DNA from: JANPJV01 sp031425695
Lineage (GTDB): Bacteria > Pseudomonadota > Gammaproteobacteria > Xanthomonadales > SZUA-5
Assembly (NCBI GenBank): GCA_031425695.1
Contig: JANPJV010000191.1
Span: 1-15,871, forward strand
Direction of reading: 5' to 3'
DNA length: 15,871 nt
The translations under genes were made by a program, and so were the position numbers. How positions within the stretch are numbered: the stretch's first letter is position 1; each line of letters starts with the position of its first letter. Below the pieces are notes generated by a model. The model made no database searches and had not been told where the DNA came from. It worked only from the letters and a program-made list of their open reading frames with translations. Positions 7,245 through 15,863 of the stretch are shown here, in pieces.

Positions 7245-7308
7245 GCTGGGGTCGACACGTCCGCTCCGTCCGATTTTCGCGACGGGAATCCGAACGTGCG
7301 ACCCCGGC
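7245..7308. repeat. Nested hairpin downstream of the carbamoyltransferase
   Basis: GGGGTCG (7248-7254) pairs with CGACCCC (7299-7305) and CACGT (7256-7260) with ACGTG (7294-7298), with one bulged A; GCT/GGC extends the base by three pairs including one G-T. Inside, CCGTC (7266-7270) pairs with GACGG (7281-7285). It begins 10 bases after the stop codon. There is no T-run, so it could be a 3' end stabiliser, a Rho-dependent end or another palindromic element. The rest of the 214-base gap to the next gene shows nothing I can name. Confidence 0.6.
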
Positions 7309-7449
7309 GCTCTTGCGGGCAATCAAAGCCGCGGCGCTGGCGCGATCACTGATACGCGACAATCGAACTTGGTGCGCGCTCAGCGCCACGCTACAAAAGC
7401 GCTGCGCCTGCATAATCAGAGTGGTTCTTCCCCATCTCGAGACCCGCCC

Positions 7450-8317
7450 ATGCTGCGTTTGCCCCTGCTCTGCCTTGCCAGCTTCATCGCCCTGCCCCTC
7501 GCCGCGCAGGAACGCGATTTCAGCAAGGTCGAGATCAAGACCACGCCGCTGCGTGGCGGGCTGCACATGTTGCAAGGTGGCGGCGGCAACATCGTCGCCA
7601 GTGCCGGAGCGGACGGGGTCTTTATCGTCGACGACCAATACTCGCCCATGTCGGACAAGATTCGGCTGGCGCTGAAGGGGCTCTCGGACCAGCCGACGCG
7701 CTTCGTCATCAACACCCACTGGCACGGTGACCACACCGGCGGCAACGAGGCCTTCGGCAAGGCCAATGCCGTGATCGTGGCCCACGAGAACGTGCGCACC
7801 CGCATGAGCACGCAGCAGTTCATCACGGCAATAAAAATGGAAGTGCCGCCTTCGCCGGCCGCGGCGTTGCCGGTCGTCACTTTCACCGACGGCCTGACCC
7901 TGCATCTCAATGGGCAGACTGCCACCATCGTCCATGTCGAGCACGCGCACACCGATGGCGACGCACTGGTGCACTTCGCGGAAGCCAATGTGCTGCACAT
8001 GGGCGATGTCTACTTCAACGGCCTGTACCCGTTCATCGATGTCAGCTCGGGCGGCAGCATCGAGGGCTTCCTGAAGGCCATCGAACGCGGAATCAAGCTC
8101 TCCGACGCCGACACCATGATCGTTCCGGGCCACGGGGCGCTCAGCAATCGCGCCGAACTGATCGCGTATCGGGGCATGCTGGCCGGCTTCCGCGACGCGG
8201 TGCAAAAACTGAAGGGGGCGGGCAAGTCGCTCGAGGAGACCATCGCAGCCAAGCCGACGGCCGAGTTCGACGAGAAGCTGGGCGGTGCCTTCATCAAGCC
8301 CGAGCAACTGGTCGAGT

Positions 8318-8337
<20 letters not shown>
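7450..8337 (+). CDS. Exported metallo-beta-lactamase-fold hydrolase
   Basis: A 295-residue protein with a signal peptide (about 1-19, MLRLPLLCLASFIALPLAA) followed by a metallo-beta-lactamase domain, so it probably acts in the periplasm. Metal ligands are visible: HWHGDH at 90-95 (His90, His92, Asp94, His95), His167 in EHAHTDGD, Asp186 in HMGD and His228 in PGHG, which is a complete dinuclear site. The pattern fits the broad group annotated as MBL fold metallo-hydrolase; the substrate cannot be read from sequence, and beta-lactam hydrolysis should not be assumed. The frame is open further upstream, but the ATG at 7450 gives the signal peptide and the family start. Its 3' end overlaps the convergent histidine kinase gene by 20 bases, so the two transcripts overlap tail to tail. 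Confidence 0.92.
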
Positions 8338-9987
<1,650 letters not shown>

Positions 9988-9991
<4 letters not shown>

Positions 9992-11154
9992 TCCTCGGGC
10001 AGCACCATCACCACGGCCGTGCAGTTGTGGAAACCACTGAACTGGCCTTCAGAGCGGGCGATCTGCCCATAGGTGTTGCAGCCGACGAAAGGCGCGCCAT
10101 CGAGCACGCGAGCGACCGACGCCAGTTCGTATTCGAAGCCGATTCCGGTGCGCAGCCGCGTTGCCACGCAGTCGAAAAAGAAGGCGCCGCCGGGACGGTG
10201 TTGCCCCAGCGCTGCCACCGCGGCTGCGGTGGCGCGGGTCGCTGCCGAGGCCGCGGACTCGGCGTTGGTCTTCATGATGTGCACGCGTGCGTGCTCCGGT
10301 ATTTCCGACGCGCACAGGATCGAGCCGTCCTCCTGCAGTGCCAGTGGCACGCGCAAGCGATAGCCGTTGCCGGTGTCGACCCCGAGAATATTGTGGAGAA
10401 AGAACGGCATCGGCTCGGTTCGGTCGAACACCTGGCCATTGGCCTGCGCATGCGCCTCGAAGGCTTCCACCGCCGGCAGCGCATTCAAGCTGACCAGGCG
10501 CATCCCGTCGACTTCAGTCGCGCGCATGGCCGGGCCGGCCGGCTCCCAGCCGTGGCCGACGCCAATGCCGATCGGTTTGGCGGAGAGCATTTCGAGCGCG
10601 ACGATTGCATCGTCGTGGACCTCGGTGCCGAGGAATACATGGGACTTGCGAAAGTGCGCATCGTCCCCGGCCCCGCCGCCCGCAAACAGGTAGCGGCCCG
10701 CGGTCAATGCGGTCAGTTCTTCCACCACGGACTGGGCACTTCCGGCCAGCGCGTCGGTCATGATCAGCGCTGCGCGATAGCGCGCGCGGGCGTCGTCCAG
10801 CCCGGCGAAGCCGTTGACCAGTTCGGCGGCGGCGCCGCGCGCGTCTTTCGAAATGTGCTTGCCGATGCTCGCAGCCATGCGCAACTCCGCCGATTGAATC
10901 GCCAGCGCGCTGACCGCACCGGTGCCCATCGCCTGATCGGTGAACTCTCCGGCGGATGACGAACCCACCATCAACTTCGGCTGGCAGCGCTCGTCGAGGC
11001 GCTGCAACAATAAGTGGTAATCGTGACCCGAAGATGCAAACACGATGAGCGCGTCCGGACGGCCTTGCAGGCTTTCGGCGAACTGGGCGGCGATTTCGTC
11101 GGCCGCGTCGACGCTGTTGCTCGCAGCTGAATGTGCGGCGACGAGGACACTCAT
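9988..11154 (-). CDS. FIST-domain sensor protein (NosP/VpsV-like)
   Basis: A 388-residue soluble protein matching FIST_N (about 25-215) and FIST_C (about 220-370). Visible family features are GSSSAGEF (64-71), the AGGGAGDDAHF stretch (158-168) with the following VFLGTEVHDDAIVALEML, IGIGVGHGWEP (195-205), and a C-terminal FVGCNTYGQIAR segment. FIST proteins are small-molecule sensors; those encoded beside histidine kinases include heme-containing NosP, which senses nitric oxide and controls NahK-type kinases, and Vibrio VpsV beside VpsS. Here the gene overlaps the hybrid kinase by 4 bases, which supports that role. Whether this one binds heme cannot be decided by eye. GAGAG nine bases upstream of the ATG is a plausible ribosome site. 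A perfect TTGACA lies in the 120-base gap upstream, but no good -10 follows it. Confidence 0.88.
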
Positions 11155-11274
11155 TATTCGGCACTCTCAAGCTGCAAACGGAGCCACATTCTCGTGACTG
11201 CATTGTCAAGGCGGCGCCTTTTGCGTGGGGCCAATCGCTGCTGCTCGCAAAGTGACGGACTGTGTCGCCTGGCT

Positions 11275-11739
11275 TCAATCCTGAAGCAAGGTGCTCGGCT
11301 CACCGCCATTCCGGTCAGTCACGCGGACGTCCAGACTGAGTGATCGATAGCGTCGGAAGGCACCACGCACTTCTTCGCGCAACTGATCGCCATCCCAGGG
11401 CTTGGTGAGAAACTTGAACACCGCCCCGCGGTTGACGGCGTCGGTCACGACCCGCAGATCGGTATACCCAGACAGGATCATGCGCACGGTATCCGGGTAT
11501 AACTGCTTGACTGTGTTGAGGAAATCGGTGCCGGACATGCTCGGCATGCGCTGATCCGAGATGATCACCTGGACGTGGTTGAGCGACAGCAGCCGCAAGC
11601 CCTCGGCGCCAGAATCTGCCGCCAGGATGCGGTATCCATCGGGACGCAACATGCGCATCAGCGAGGAGCGGATGCCCGGCTCGTCGTCGACCAGCAAGAG
11701 GGTTTCTTGATCGGTAGCGCTCAAGGTCGGCAGGGTCAT
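11275..11739 (-). CDS. Single-domain response regulator (REC)
   Basis: A 154-residue protein that is essentially one receiver domain. The acidic pair is Asp18/Asp19 (LLLVDDEPG), the phospho-acceptor Asp62 (IISDQRMPSMSG), and the switch residue is Ser90 (LSGYTD) with Lys113 (FLTKPWDG). The DQRMP and LSGYTD...KFLTKPW pattern is that of receivers found in HD-GYP (RpfG-like) and hybrid-kinase proteins, but no output domain follows; the last 30 residues are polar. It is probably a phosphorelay intermediate for the neighbouring kinase. I chose the ATG at 11739; a TTG at 11757 would add six residues. The reading frame is the same as that of the PAS gene upstream, with only one stop codon (TAG at 11800-11802) between them, so it may be the detached end of a once larger protein. 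Confidence 0.85.
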   Translation of the reverse strand: MTLPTLSATDQETLLLVDDEPGIRSSLMRMLRPDGYRILAADSGAEGLRLLSLNHVQVIISDQRMPSMSGTDFLNTVKQLYPDTVRMILSGYTDLRVVTDAVNRGAVFKFLTKPWDGDQLREEVRGAFRRYRSLSLDVRVTDRNGGEPSTLLQD

Positions 11740-11757
11740 GCGCCGACTACTGCGCAA

Positions 11758-11799
11758 CTGCGTTTCGAACTCCCCGGCAGGGACTGCCCCAGACCCGGG
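11758..11799 (-). pseudogene. Out-of-frame remnant of a second PAS domain
   Basis: Directly after the PAS gene's last codons (LYANPA, then TAG), the shifted frame on the minus strand encodes ARVWGSPC, the expected continuation of a PAS domain. It aligns with SPAYEKIFGKSC of the first PAS domain. Restoring one base would turn the TAG region into NPAYARVWGSPC. The remaining roughly 85 residues of a PAS domain are missing before the response regulator begins. Confidence 0.6.
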
Positions 11800-12432
11800 C
11801 TAAGCCGGGTTGGCGTAAAGCATCTGGCCGTTGAAATCGACCAGGAAGAAAACCGTACGGATGTTGTCCGCGAGCTGTCGAAAACGCCGTTCGCTTTCGC
11901 GCAAAACTTCGCTGGCGAGCTTGCGCTCGGTGATGTCGTCCGCCAGGCAAGCCACCTGCACCGCGCGTCCGTCGTCGTCGTAAATCGAAAAGCCGCGCGA
12001 CAGAATCCAGCGGATGCTGCCGTCGGCTCGCACCAGTCGATATTCGAACTCGAAGTTGCCGGTCGTCTTGCCCAGCTCATAGCCCGCCATGACCTGGGCC
12101 ACATCATCCGGCTGGATGTCGTAGCTCCACGAAAAGGGGTCCGCATACAGGCTTGCGCAGCTCTTGCCGAAAATCTTCTCGTACGCGGGACTGACGTAGA
12201 GCAGGGTTTGCCAGTCTGCGGACCGCAGAAAGAATGCCGACTGGATATTTTCCGCCAACTCCCGAAAGCGCGTTTCACTTTCGCCCAGGGCCTCGGCCAT
12301 GCGTCGACGGTCGTCGATTTCGGTGCTGTTCTCGTCCACTCGAAGCAGATGCGCCCGAGGCTGGGGGTCGGGCAACGCCAGGAGGACGGCGACTTTCGCC
12401 GCCTGCTCGTCCACCCCGATATCCCTGGCCAT
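11800..12432 (-). CDS. PAS-domain protein, truncated in its second PAS domain
   Basis: A 210-residue cytoplasmic protein from the ATG at 12432, which has GGAG nine bases upstream; the frame is open to a TTG at 12549, but that extension looks non-coding. After a short N-terminal stretch (1-45), a complete PAS-PAC unit covers about 53-172: RFRELAENIQSAFFLR, LLYVSPAYEKIFGKSC, the IQPDD loop, FEFEYRLVRADGSIRWI and ACLADDITERK. A second PAS begins at 180 (ESERRFRQLADNIRTVFFLV) and stops after LYANPA at 210, after only about 30 of 110 residues. The ligand is unknown; no output domain is present. The gene is likely first in the operon with the response regulator, FIST protein and kinase. It may be a working single-PAS protein or a decaying remnant of a PAS-containing kinase. 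Confidence 0.8.
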   Translation of the reverse strand: MARDIGVDEQAAKVAVLLALPDPQPRAHLLRVDENSTEIDDRRRMAEALGESETRFRELAENIQSAFFLRSADWQTLLYVSPAYEKIFGKSCASLYADPFSWSYDIQPDDVAQVMAGYELGKTTGNFEFEYRLVRADGSIRWILSRGFSIYDDDGRAVQVACLADDITERKLASEVLRESERRFRQLADNIRTVFFLVDFNGQMLYANPA

Positions 12433-12561
12433 CGCGACTTGCTCCATGCGCCGAAATATCGGCGCGAAGCCACCGTAACACCCAAGTGCATGCCCGACTG
12501 TGAAAGGGCAATCGGACTTTCGAAAGCGCCCGATCGGAAACGCAACCAATTTGTAGACGAA

Positions 12562-12591
12562 ATGAGAACTGCATCACACTTCTTGCGTCAA
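12562..12591 (-). promoter_or_regulatory. Possible promoter for the PAS/response regulator/FIST/kinase operon
   Basis: On the minus strand, TTGACG (12591-12586, 5/6) and TCTCAT (12567-12562, 4/6) are separated by 18 bases. Transcription would begin near 12555, about 120 bases before the PAS ATG. Its -35 overlaps that of the possible plus-strand promoter, so the two would compete for polymerase. Confidence 0.3.
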
Positions 12592-12612
12592 TACGCGACC
12601 GTATGGTAATTT
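12583..12612 (+). promoter_or_regulatory. Possible promoter for the lipase-like gene and its leader
   Basis: TTGCGT (12583-12588, 4/6) and TAATTT (12607-12612, with TGG just before it as an extended -10) lie 18 bases apart. Transcription would start near 12619, just before the first stem of the foldable leader, giving a 5' UTR of about 208 bases. Confidence 0.33.
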
Positions 12613-12628
12613 GGTGTTGCTTGCGCTT

Positions 12629-12764
12629 GGGAGGGTGAGAGCACGCTTCAAACCGCGCCGAGGCGCGTGGGTCAAGGCTCGGCAGTCGTCATTGGCTGCC
12701 GGGTCGGACTCACCCGAGCCTGGTGCTGCGCTGCATGGCTGGGGAGCCATGGCAGCGACCTCCC
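12629..12764 (+). ncRNA. Candidate structured 5' leader RNA (unclassified)
   Basis: A multi-branched fold can be drawn by hand. Outer stem: GGGAGG (12629-12634) with CCTCCC (12759-12764). Next stem: GGGTGAG (12633-12639) with CTCACCC (12709-12715), sharing two bases with the outer one, so they may alternate. Inside it are a 5 bp hairpin, CGCGC-cgag-GCGCG (12654-12667), and a 10 bp stem with two wobbles (12676-12685 with 12696-12705). After it comes an 11 bp hairpin, CATGGCT-gggg-AGCCATG plus GCTG/CAGC (12730-12756). The element ends 62 bases before the lipase-like ATG. The three-way junction and the bits CACGC and CAAACC faintly recall c-di-GMP-I riboswitches, but the conserved GACGCAAAGCC is not intact. 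Confidence 0.45.
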
Positions 12765-12826
12765 GTAGCCATTCCGCCAGGAAGCAATCGCGCTCCGGCG
12801 AGCAGCTGCGAGACGGGGAGATTCCA

Positions 12827-13681
12827 ATGTTGCGAGTGATTCTGGGCCTGGTGCTTGGGCTGGCGGTGTCCGCCAATGTGCAAGCCAATCGTGGCATCGC
12901 CTTCATCCACGGCACCGGTCATCAGACCAATGCGCTGGATGACTACTGGCAGCGTCCTTTCGTCGACACCGTGCGCGGTGGGCTGGCGAACTCGGCGAAC
13001 TATGTGGTGATCAACTGCAATTTCGAGAAGTACATGTGGGACACGGCCGCGTCCGGGTGTCTCGCGACCCAGTTGTCGAGCTTCATCGCATCGCGCGGAA
13101 TCACTGAGCTCACCATGATCACCCACAGCAACGGCGGCAATGTCGTGCGCTGGCTGCTTTCGAACCCGACCTATGACAGCCGCTATCCGAACATCATCAA
13201 CAAGACCCGCAAGGTGATCGCGCTGGCACCGTCGAGCGCCGGTACGCCGCTCGCCAATGCCACCATCAACGGCAATGTCTTCGAGACTTCGCTCGGTTGG
13301 CTGATGGGCTACAAATCCGATGCCGTGCGCATGCAGCAGACGCACTGGATGAGCACCTACAACGCGCAGAACCTGTATGGCACGGCCGGGCGTCCGGCGC
13401 TGCCAAAGCCGTTCTCCGCGGTGGTCGGCACCGATGTGATCACCGCGCTGTGGAGTGGCAATGCCTACTGCGGTGGCTATCACCTGAACCTCGGCCTCGA
13501 AGTCACGCATGCGTGGCTCGACAGTTGCGCCGACGGCTTCTTGAACTGCAGCAGCCAGGCGGCGGCGGGCAGCACCTGGTTCCGTGACTACCAGCGCACC
13601 AGCAGCGGCTATGCGCTCAACCACAATCAATCGCGTCGCGACTGCTTCGGTCTGCCGACGCTGTTGCGCAACAATCTGTAA
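12827..13681 (+). CDS. Exported lipase/esterase-like alpha/beta hydrolase
   Basis: A 284-residue protein with a signal peptide (about 1-20, ending NVQA) and an alpha/beta hydrolase fold. The oxyanion region is IAFIHGTGHQ (24-33). The nucleophile elbow is THSNGGN with Ser101, a Gly-to-Thr variant of GxSxG. The catalytic acid is probably Asp236 (ADGFLNCSSQ, similar to the DG-V-pattern of bacterial lipases) and the base His266 (LNHNQSR). Six cysteines (64, 78, 215, 234, 241, 273) suggest three disulfides, fitting a secreted enzyme. GGGGAG seven bases before the ATG at 12827 fixes the start; the frame is open upstream to 12611, but that part is the RNA leader. It is followed 15 bases later by a DUF4785-like gene, so the two form an operon. 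Substrate specificity cannot be read from sequence. Confidence 0.85.
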   Translation: MLRVILGLVLGLAVSANVQANRGIAFIHGTGHQTNALDDYWQRPFVDTVRGGLANSANYVVINCNFEKYMWDTAASGCLATQLSSFIASRGITELTMITHSNGGNVVRWLLSNPTYDSRYPNIINKTRKVIALAPSSAGTPLANATINGNVFETSLGWLMGYKSDAVRMQQTHWMSTYNAQNLYGTAGRPALPKPFSAVVGTDVITALWSGNAYCGGYHLNLGLEVTHAWLDSCADGFLNCSSQAAAGSTWFRDYQRTSSGYALNHNQSRRDCFGLPTLLRNNL

Positions 13682-13696
13682 GCGGAGATCAGACCC

Positions 13697-14935
13697 ATGA
13701 AACTTTCGACGAAGATCCTCGCTGCGGCCCTTGCGCTCACGCTGTCCGCCCCGCTCGTTGCGGCCGACCTGGCCCTCGCGCCTGCTGGCCCCAATGACAC
13801 CCTGCCGGCGCGCCTTTCGGCCGTCGCACACAAGAATGCCGCGAGCCTCGAAGCGCAGCCGCTCGCTTTTGCGTGGCGCCTCGAACCCGAAGCCGCGCTG
13901 ACCGCCGTGGTGGTCCCGCAGGAAACCAAGAGCCGCGAATACTGGGATACGCGCAGCAGCGACGAGCTCGCGGCCGGCGTCACCCTTCCGACCACCGCGG
14001 CGGGCGCGATCGTGCGCCTGAGCCCGGCTGCGGGAACGTCGACGAAAGCCCTCGAAGCGCGTCGCGTGGTGCTGGTGAAAGACGGCCAGCGTTACGAGGA
14101 CGGCACCGGCATGCAGACCATTGCCGACGTCGCCGAGCTGGAAAAAGGCGCAGCTCCATTCCCGGAAGGCTCGACCGTTTTCCGGATCGATCCAAAGCTC
14201 GGCGCCGGCTCGTTCAAGATCGAAGTACCGCAGGCGAGCGGCGAGACGGTCGTACATGTCTTCGAACCGCAGAGCAGCCTGCAGCTCGATCTCAAGGCCG
14301 ATCGGAATGCGTACCAGGCCGGCTCCAAGATCGTCGTCGCGGCCAGCCTGCGCGATGGTGAAAAGGCCATCCCGGCCGGCGAGATCAGCGGCATGATCAC
14401 CACCGCCGACGGGCAGATGCGCGAGTTCGCGTTCGTCGCCGACAAGGCGGGCAACTATCGCGCAGAAGTGCCGGCTGACCTCACCACCGATGTGTCGCGC
14501 GGCCTGTTCGAGATCCATGCCTTTGCCAGCGCCAAGAGCGATCAGGGCCGCGTCCTGCGCGACGCGCGCACGGCCTTCGCCTACAGCGTCCCGAGTGCCC
14601 GCCTCACCGGCGCCGCCCGCACGTTGCCGGTGCGCATGCGCAATCCTGTCGTCTACCTGGAGTTCGATGTGGAAGTTGCCAGCGCCAGCCGCTACCAGAT
14701 CGGCGGCGTGCTTTACGGCACCGACGCGGCCGGCAGATCAGTACCGCTGGCGATGGCACAGAGCGCACAGCAGCTCGCGCCGGGCGTGCACGGCATGACC
14801 CTGATGTACGGCCCGGATGTGCTCGACGGCGCCAAGGCCGGCGCGCCCTACCAGATTCGCGACCTGCAGCTCGTCAACCAGGCCGACATGGGCCTGCAGG
14901 AACAGCGCGAGCTGGGCCTGGTCCTCGCACAATAA
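13697..14935 (+). CDS. Exported protein resembling DUF4785 family
   Basis: A 412-residue protein with a signal peptide (about 1-23, ending LVAA) and no later membrane segment, so periplasmic or secreted. Residues 81-110 hold EYWDTRSSDELAAGV followed by LPTTAAGAIVRLSP, a pattern I associate with DUF4785 proteins of Xanthomonadales and Legionella; this naming is from memory. A middle part (about 195-300) has beta-rich, Ig-like spacing (NAYQAGSKIVVAASL, GNYRAEVPADL), and the end (about 315-408) is another beta-rich domain (YQIGGVLYGTDAAGRSVPLA). No catalytic motif is evident. GGAG nine bases upstream supports the ATG. Being 15 bases behind the lipase-like gene, it may bind, fold or present that enzyme (inference). 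No function is established. Confidence 0.75.
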   Translation: MKLSTKILAAALALTLSAPLVAADLALAPAGPNDTLPARLSAVAHKNAASLEAQPLAFAWRLEPEAALTAVVVPQETKSREYWDTRSSDELAAGVTLPTTAAGAIVRLSPAAGTSTKALEARRVVLVKDGQRYEDGTGMQTIADVAELEKGAAPFPEGSTVFRIDPKLGAGSFKIEVPQASGETVVHVFEPQSSLQLDLKADRNAYQAGSKIVVAASLRDGEKAIPAGEISGMITTADGQMREFAFVADKAGNYRAEVPADLTTDVSRGLFEIHAFASAKSDQGRVLRDARTAFAYSVPSARLTGAARTLPVRMRNPVVYLEFDVEVASASRYQIGGVLYGTDAAGRSVPLAMAQSAQQLAPGVHGMTLMYGPDVLDGAKAGAPYQIRDLQLVNQADMGLQEQRELGLVLAQ

Positions 14936-14946
14936 AGTTTGCCGAA

Positions 14947-14972
14947 GCGGCCCGCGCATCTGCGCGGGCTGC
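14947..14972 (+). terminator. GC-rich hairpin after the DUF4785-like gene
   Basis: GCGGCCCGCGC (14947-14957) pairs with GCGCGGGCTGC (14962-14972) around the loop atct, an 11 bp stem with one G-T pair, 12 bases after the stop codon. Only CTT follows rather than a T-run, so it is a weak intrinsic terminator or a 3' stabilising hairpin for the lipase operon. Confidence 0.5.
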
Positions 14973-14998
14973 CTTGGTGCGAGAGCAGCGCCAATCAA

Positions 14999-15102
14999 AA
15001 GCATTTTATCCACAGATTTCGCAGATTTCCGCAGATTAGAAGCCATTGAATTGGTTGGCTTTTAATCTGCGCAAATCTACGAAATCTGCGGATAAAATGC
15101 TT
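14999..15102. repeat. Near-perfect 46-base inverted repeat
   Basis: Left arm 14999-15044 and right arm 15057-15102 are reverse complements at 42 of 46 positions, around a 12-base loop. The arms are AT-rich against their surroundings and contain a degenerate 9-base motif repeated three times (cacagattt, cgcagattt, ccgcagatt). The arm ends are aagcattttatcc. It sits 26 bases before the phosphatase ATG. Similar 'CGCAGATT' dyads are scattered through many proteobacterial genomes; this resembles one such element and could also form a strong hairpin in either transcript. Confidence 0.85.
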
Positions 15103-15128
15103 CTTGCTTAATCTCCGCCGAGGTTCCG

Positions 15129-15806
15129 ATGCGCGCAGTCCTTGCCGCCACCGTGCTGTGTCTTCTTTCCACCACCGGATTCGCGGCCGATCCTGCCGTG
15201 CGCACGATCACGCTGGTGCGGCATGGTCACTACGAGGCCGATCCGCAAGCAGATCCGAAGCTCGGTCCGGGCCTGAGCGCGCTCGGCGTGGCGCAGGCGC
15301 GCATGGCAGCCGCCCGCCTGGTGGCGGAAAACCCGGGCTACGACGAGATCTTCGCAAGCCCGCTCACGCGGGCACAGGACACCGCGAAGCTGGTCGTCGA
15401 GGCGTTTCCTGGCGCGCAGATGATCGACGTCCCCGAGCTGGCCGAATGCACGCCACCGACGCGCCAGAAGGCAGTGACCAAGGACATGCCGCAGGCTGAT
15501 CTCGACGCCTGCAAGGCGGGGCTCGACAAGCTATTCGCGGAACGCTTCGTTGCCGCCGATGGCGCCGAGTCGCGCCAGCTGATGGTCGCGCACGGCAACG
15601 TGATCCGCTATCTCGTCACCAAGGCGCTCGGCGTCGATAGCGAGCGCTGGCTGGAGATGTCGGTTGGCCACGTGAGCCTGACGCGCGTTCGGATCGAGGC
15701 CGATGGCAGCATCAAGCTGCTGGGCGTCGGCGACATCGGCCATGTGCCGACGAACCTGCGCACGGGCGCGGCAGGCGATCCAGAGCGGAACTTGAAGCGT
15801 CTGTAA
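15129..15806 (+). CDS. Exported histidine phosphatase-family protein
   Basis: A 225-residue protein with a signal peptide (about 1-20, ending FAA) and a phosphoglycerate mutase-like/histidine phosphatase domain. The catalytic RHG motif is LVRHGHYE with His32, the phosphate-binding arginines fit Arg31 and Arg81 (SPLTRAQDTA), and the second catalytic histidine is His155 (LMVAHGNVIRY). The acid donor may be Glu103 or a neighbour. Such periplasmic members are usually general phosphatases (Ais- or SixA-like in size); the natural substrate is unknown. GAGG five bases before the ATG at 15129 supports the start. The gene is preceded by the long inverted repeat and appears to be on its own. Confidence 0.92.
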   Translation: MRAVLAATVLCLLSTTGFAADPAVRTITLVRHGHYEADPQADPKLGPGLSALGVAQARMAAARLVAENPGYDEIFASPLTRAQDTAKLVVEAFPGAQMIDVPELAECTPPTRQKAVTKDMPQADLDACKAGLDKLFAERFVAADGAESRQLMVAHGNVIRYLVTKALGVDSERWLEMSVGHVSLTRVRIEADGSIKLLGVGDIGHVPTNLRTGAAGDPERNLKRL

Positions 15807-15838
15807 TCGGGGTACAGTGCGCTTGCAGCATTTGCTCG

Positions 15839-15863
15839 CGTGGGTCCGGACCTTGTCCGGACG
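15839..15863 (+). repeat. REP-like palindrome, family 2, at the window edge
   Basis: Contains GTCCGGAC-ctt-GTCCGGAC preceded by cgtgg; it is the exact reverse complement of the copies at 5314-5338 and 6465-6489. It lies 32 bases after the phosphatase stop and is followed by gcttttcag (CTTTT), so a terminator-like role is possible. A partner copy may lie beyond the window. Confidence 0.85.

Noticed and set aside
7402..7424. Promoter with CATAAT as -10 upstream of the MBL-fold gene
   Set aside because: No acceptable -35 at 16-18 bases upstream, so it is not listed.
11207..11223. Small hairpin AAGGC-ggc-GCCTT with TTT in the gap between the response regulator and FIST genes
   Set aside because: The T-run is on the strand without a gene, and the stem is only 5 bp, so a terminator call is not supported.
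12641..12705. c-di-GMP-I (GEMM) riboswitch
   Set aside because: CACGC, CAAACC and the arm layout are suggestive, but the conserved GACGCAAAGCC between the arms is not intact, so I do not assign the family.
12611..12826. Extended N-terminus for the lipase-like protein
   Set aside because: It would place 72 charged residues before a good signal peptide and run through the foldable leader; the ATG at 12827 has a strong GGGGAG site.
12710..14518. Open frame of 602 codons on the minus strand over the lipase and DUF4785-like genes
   Set aside because: Both plus-strand genes have signal peptides, ribosome sites and family motifs; the minus frame has none.
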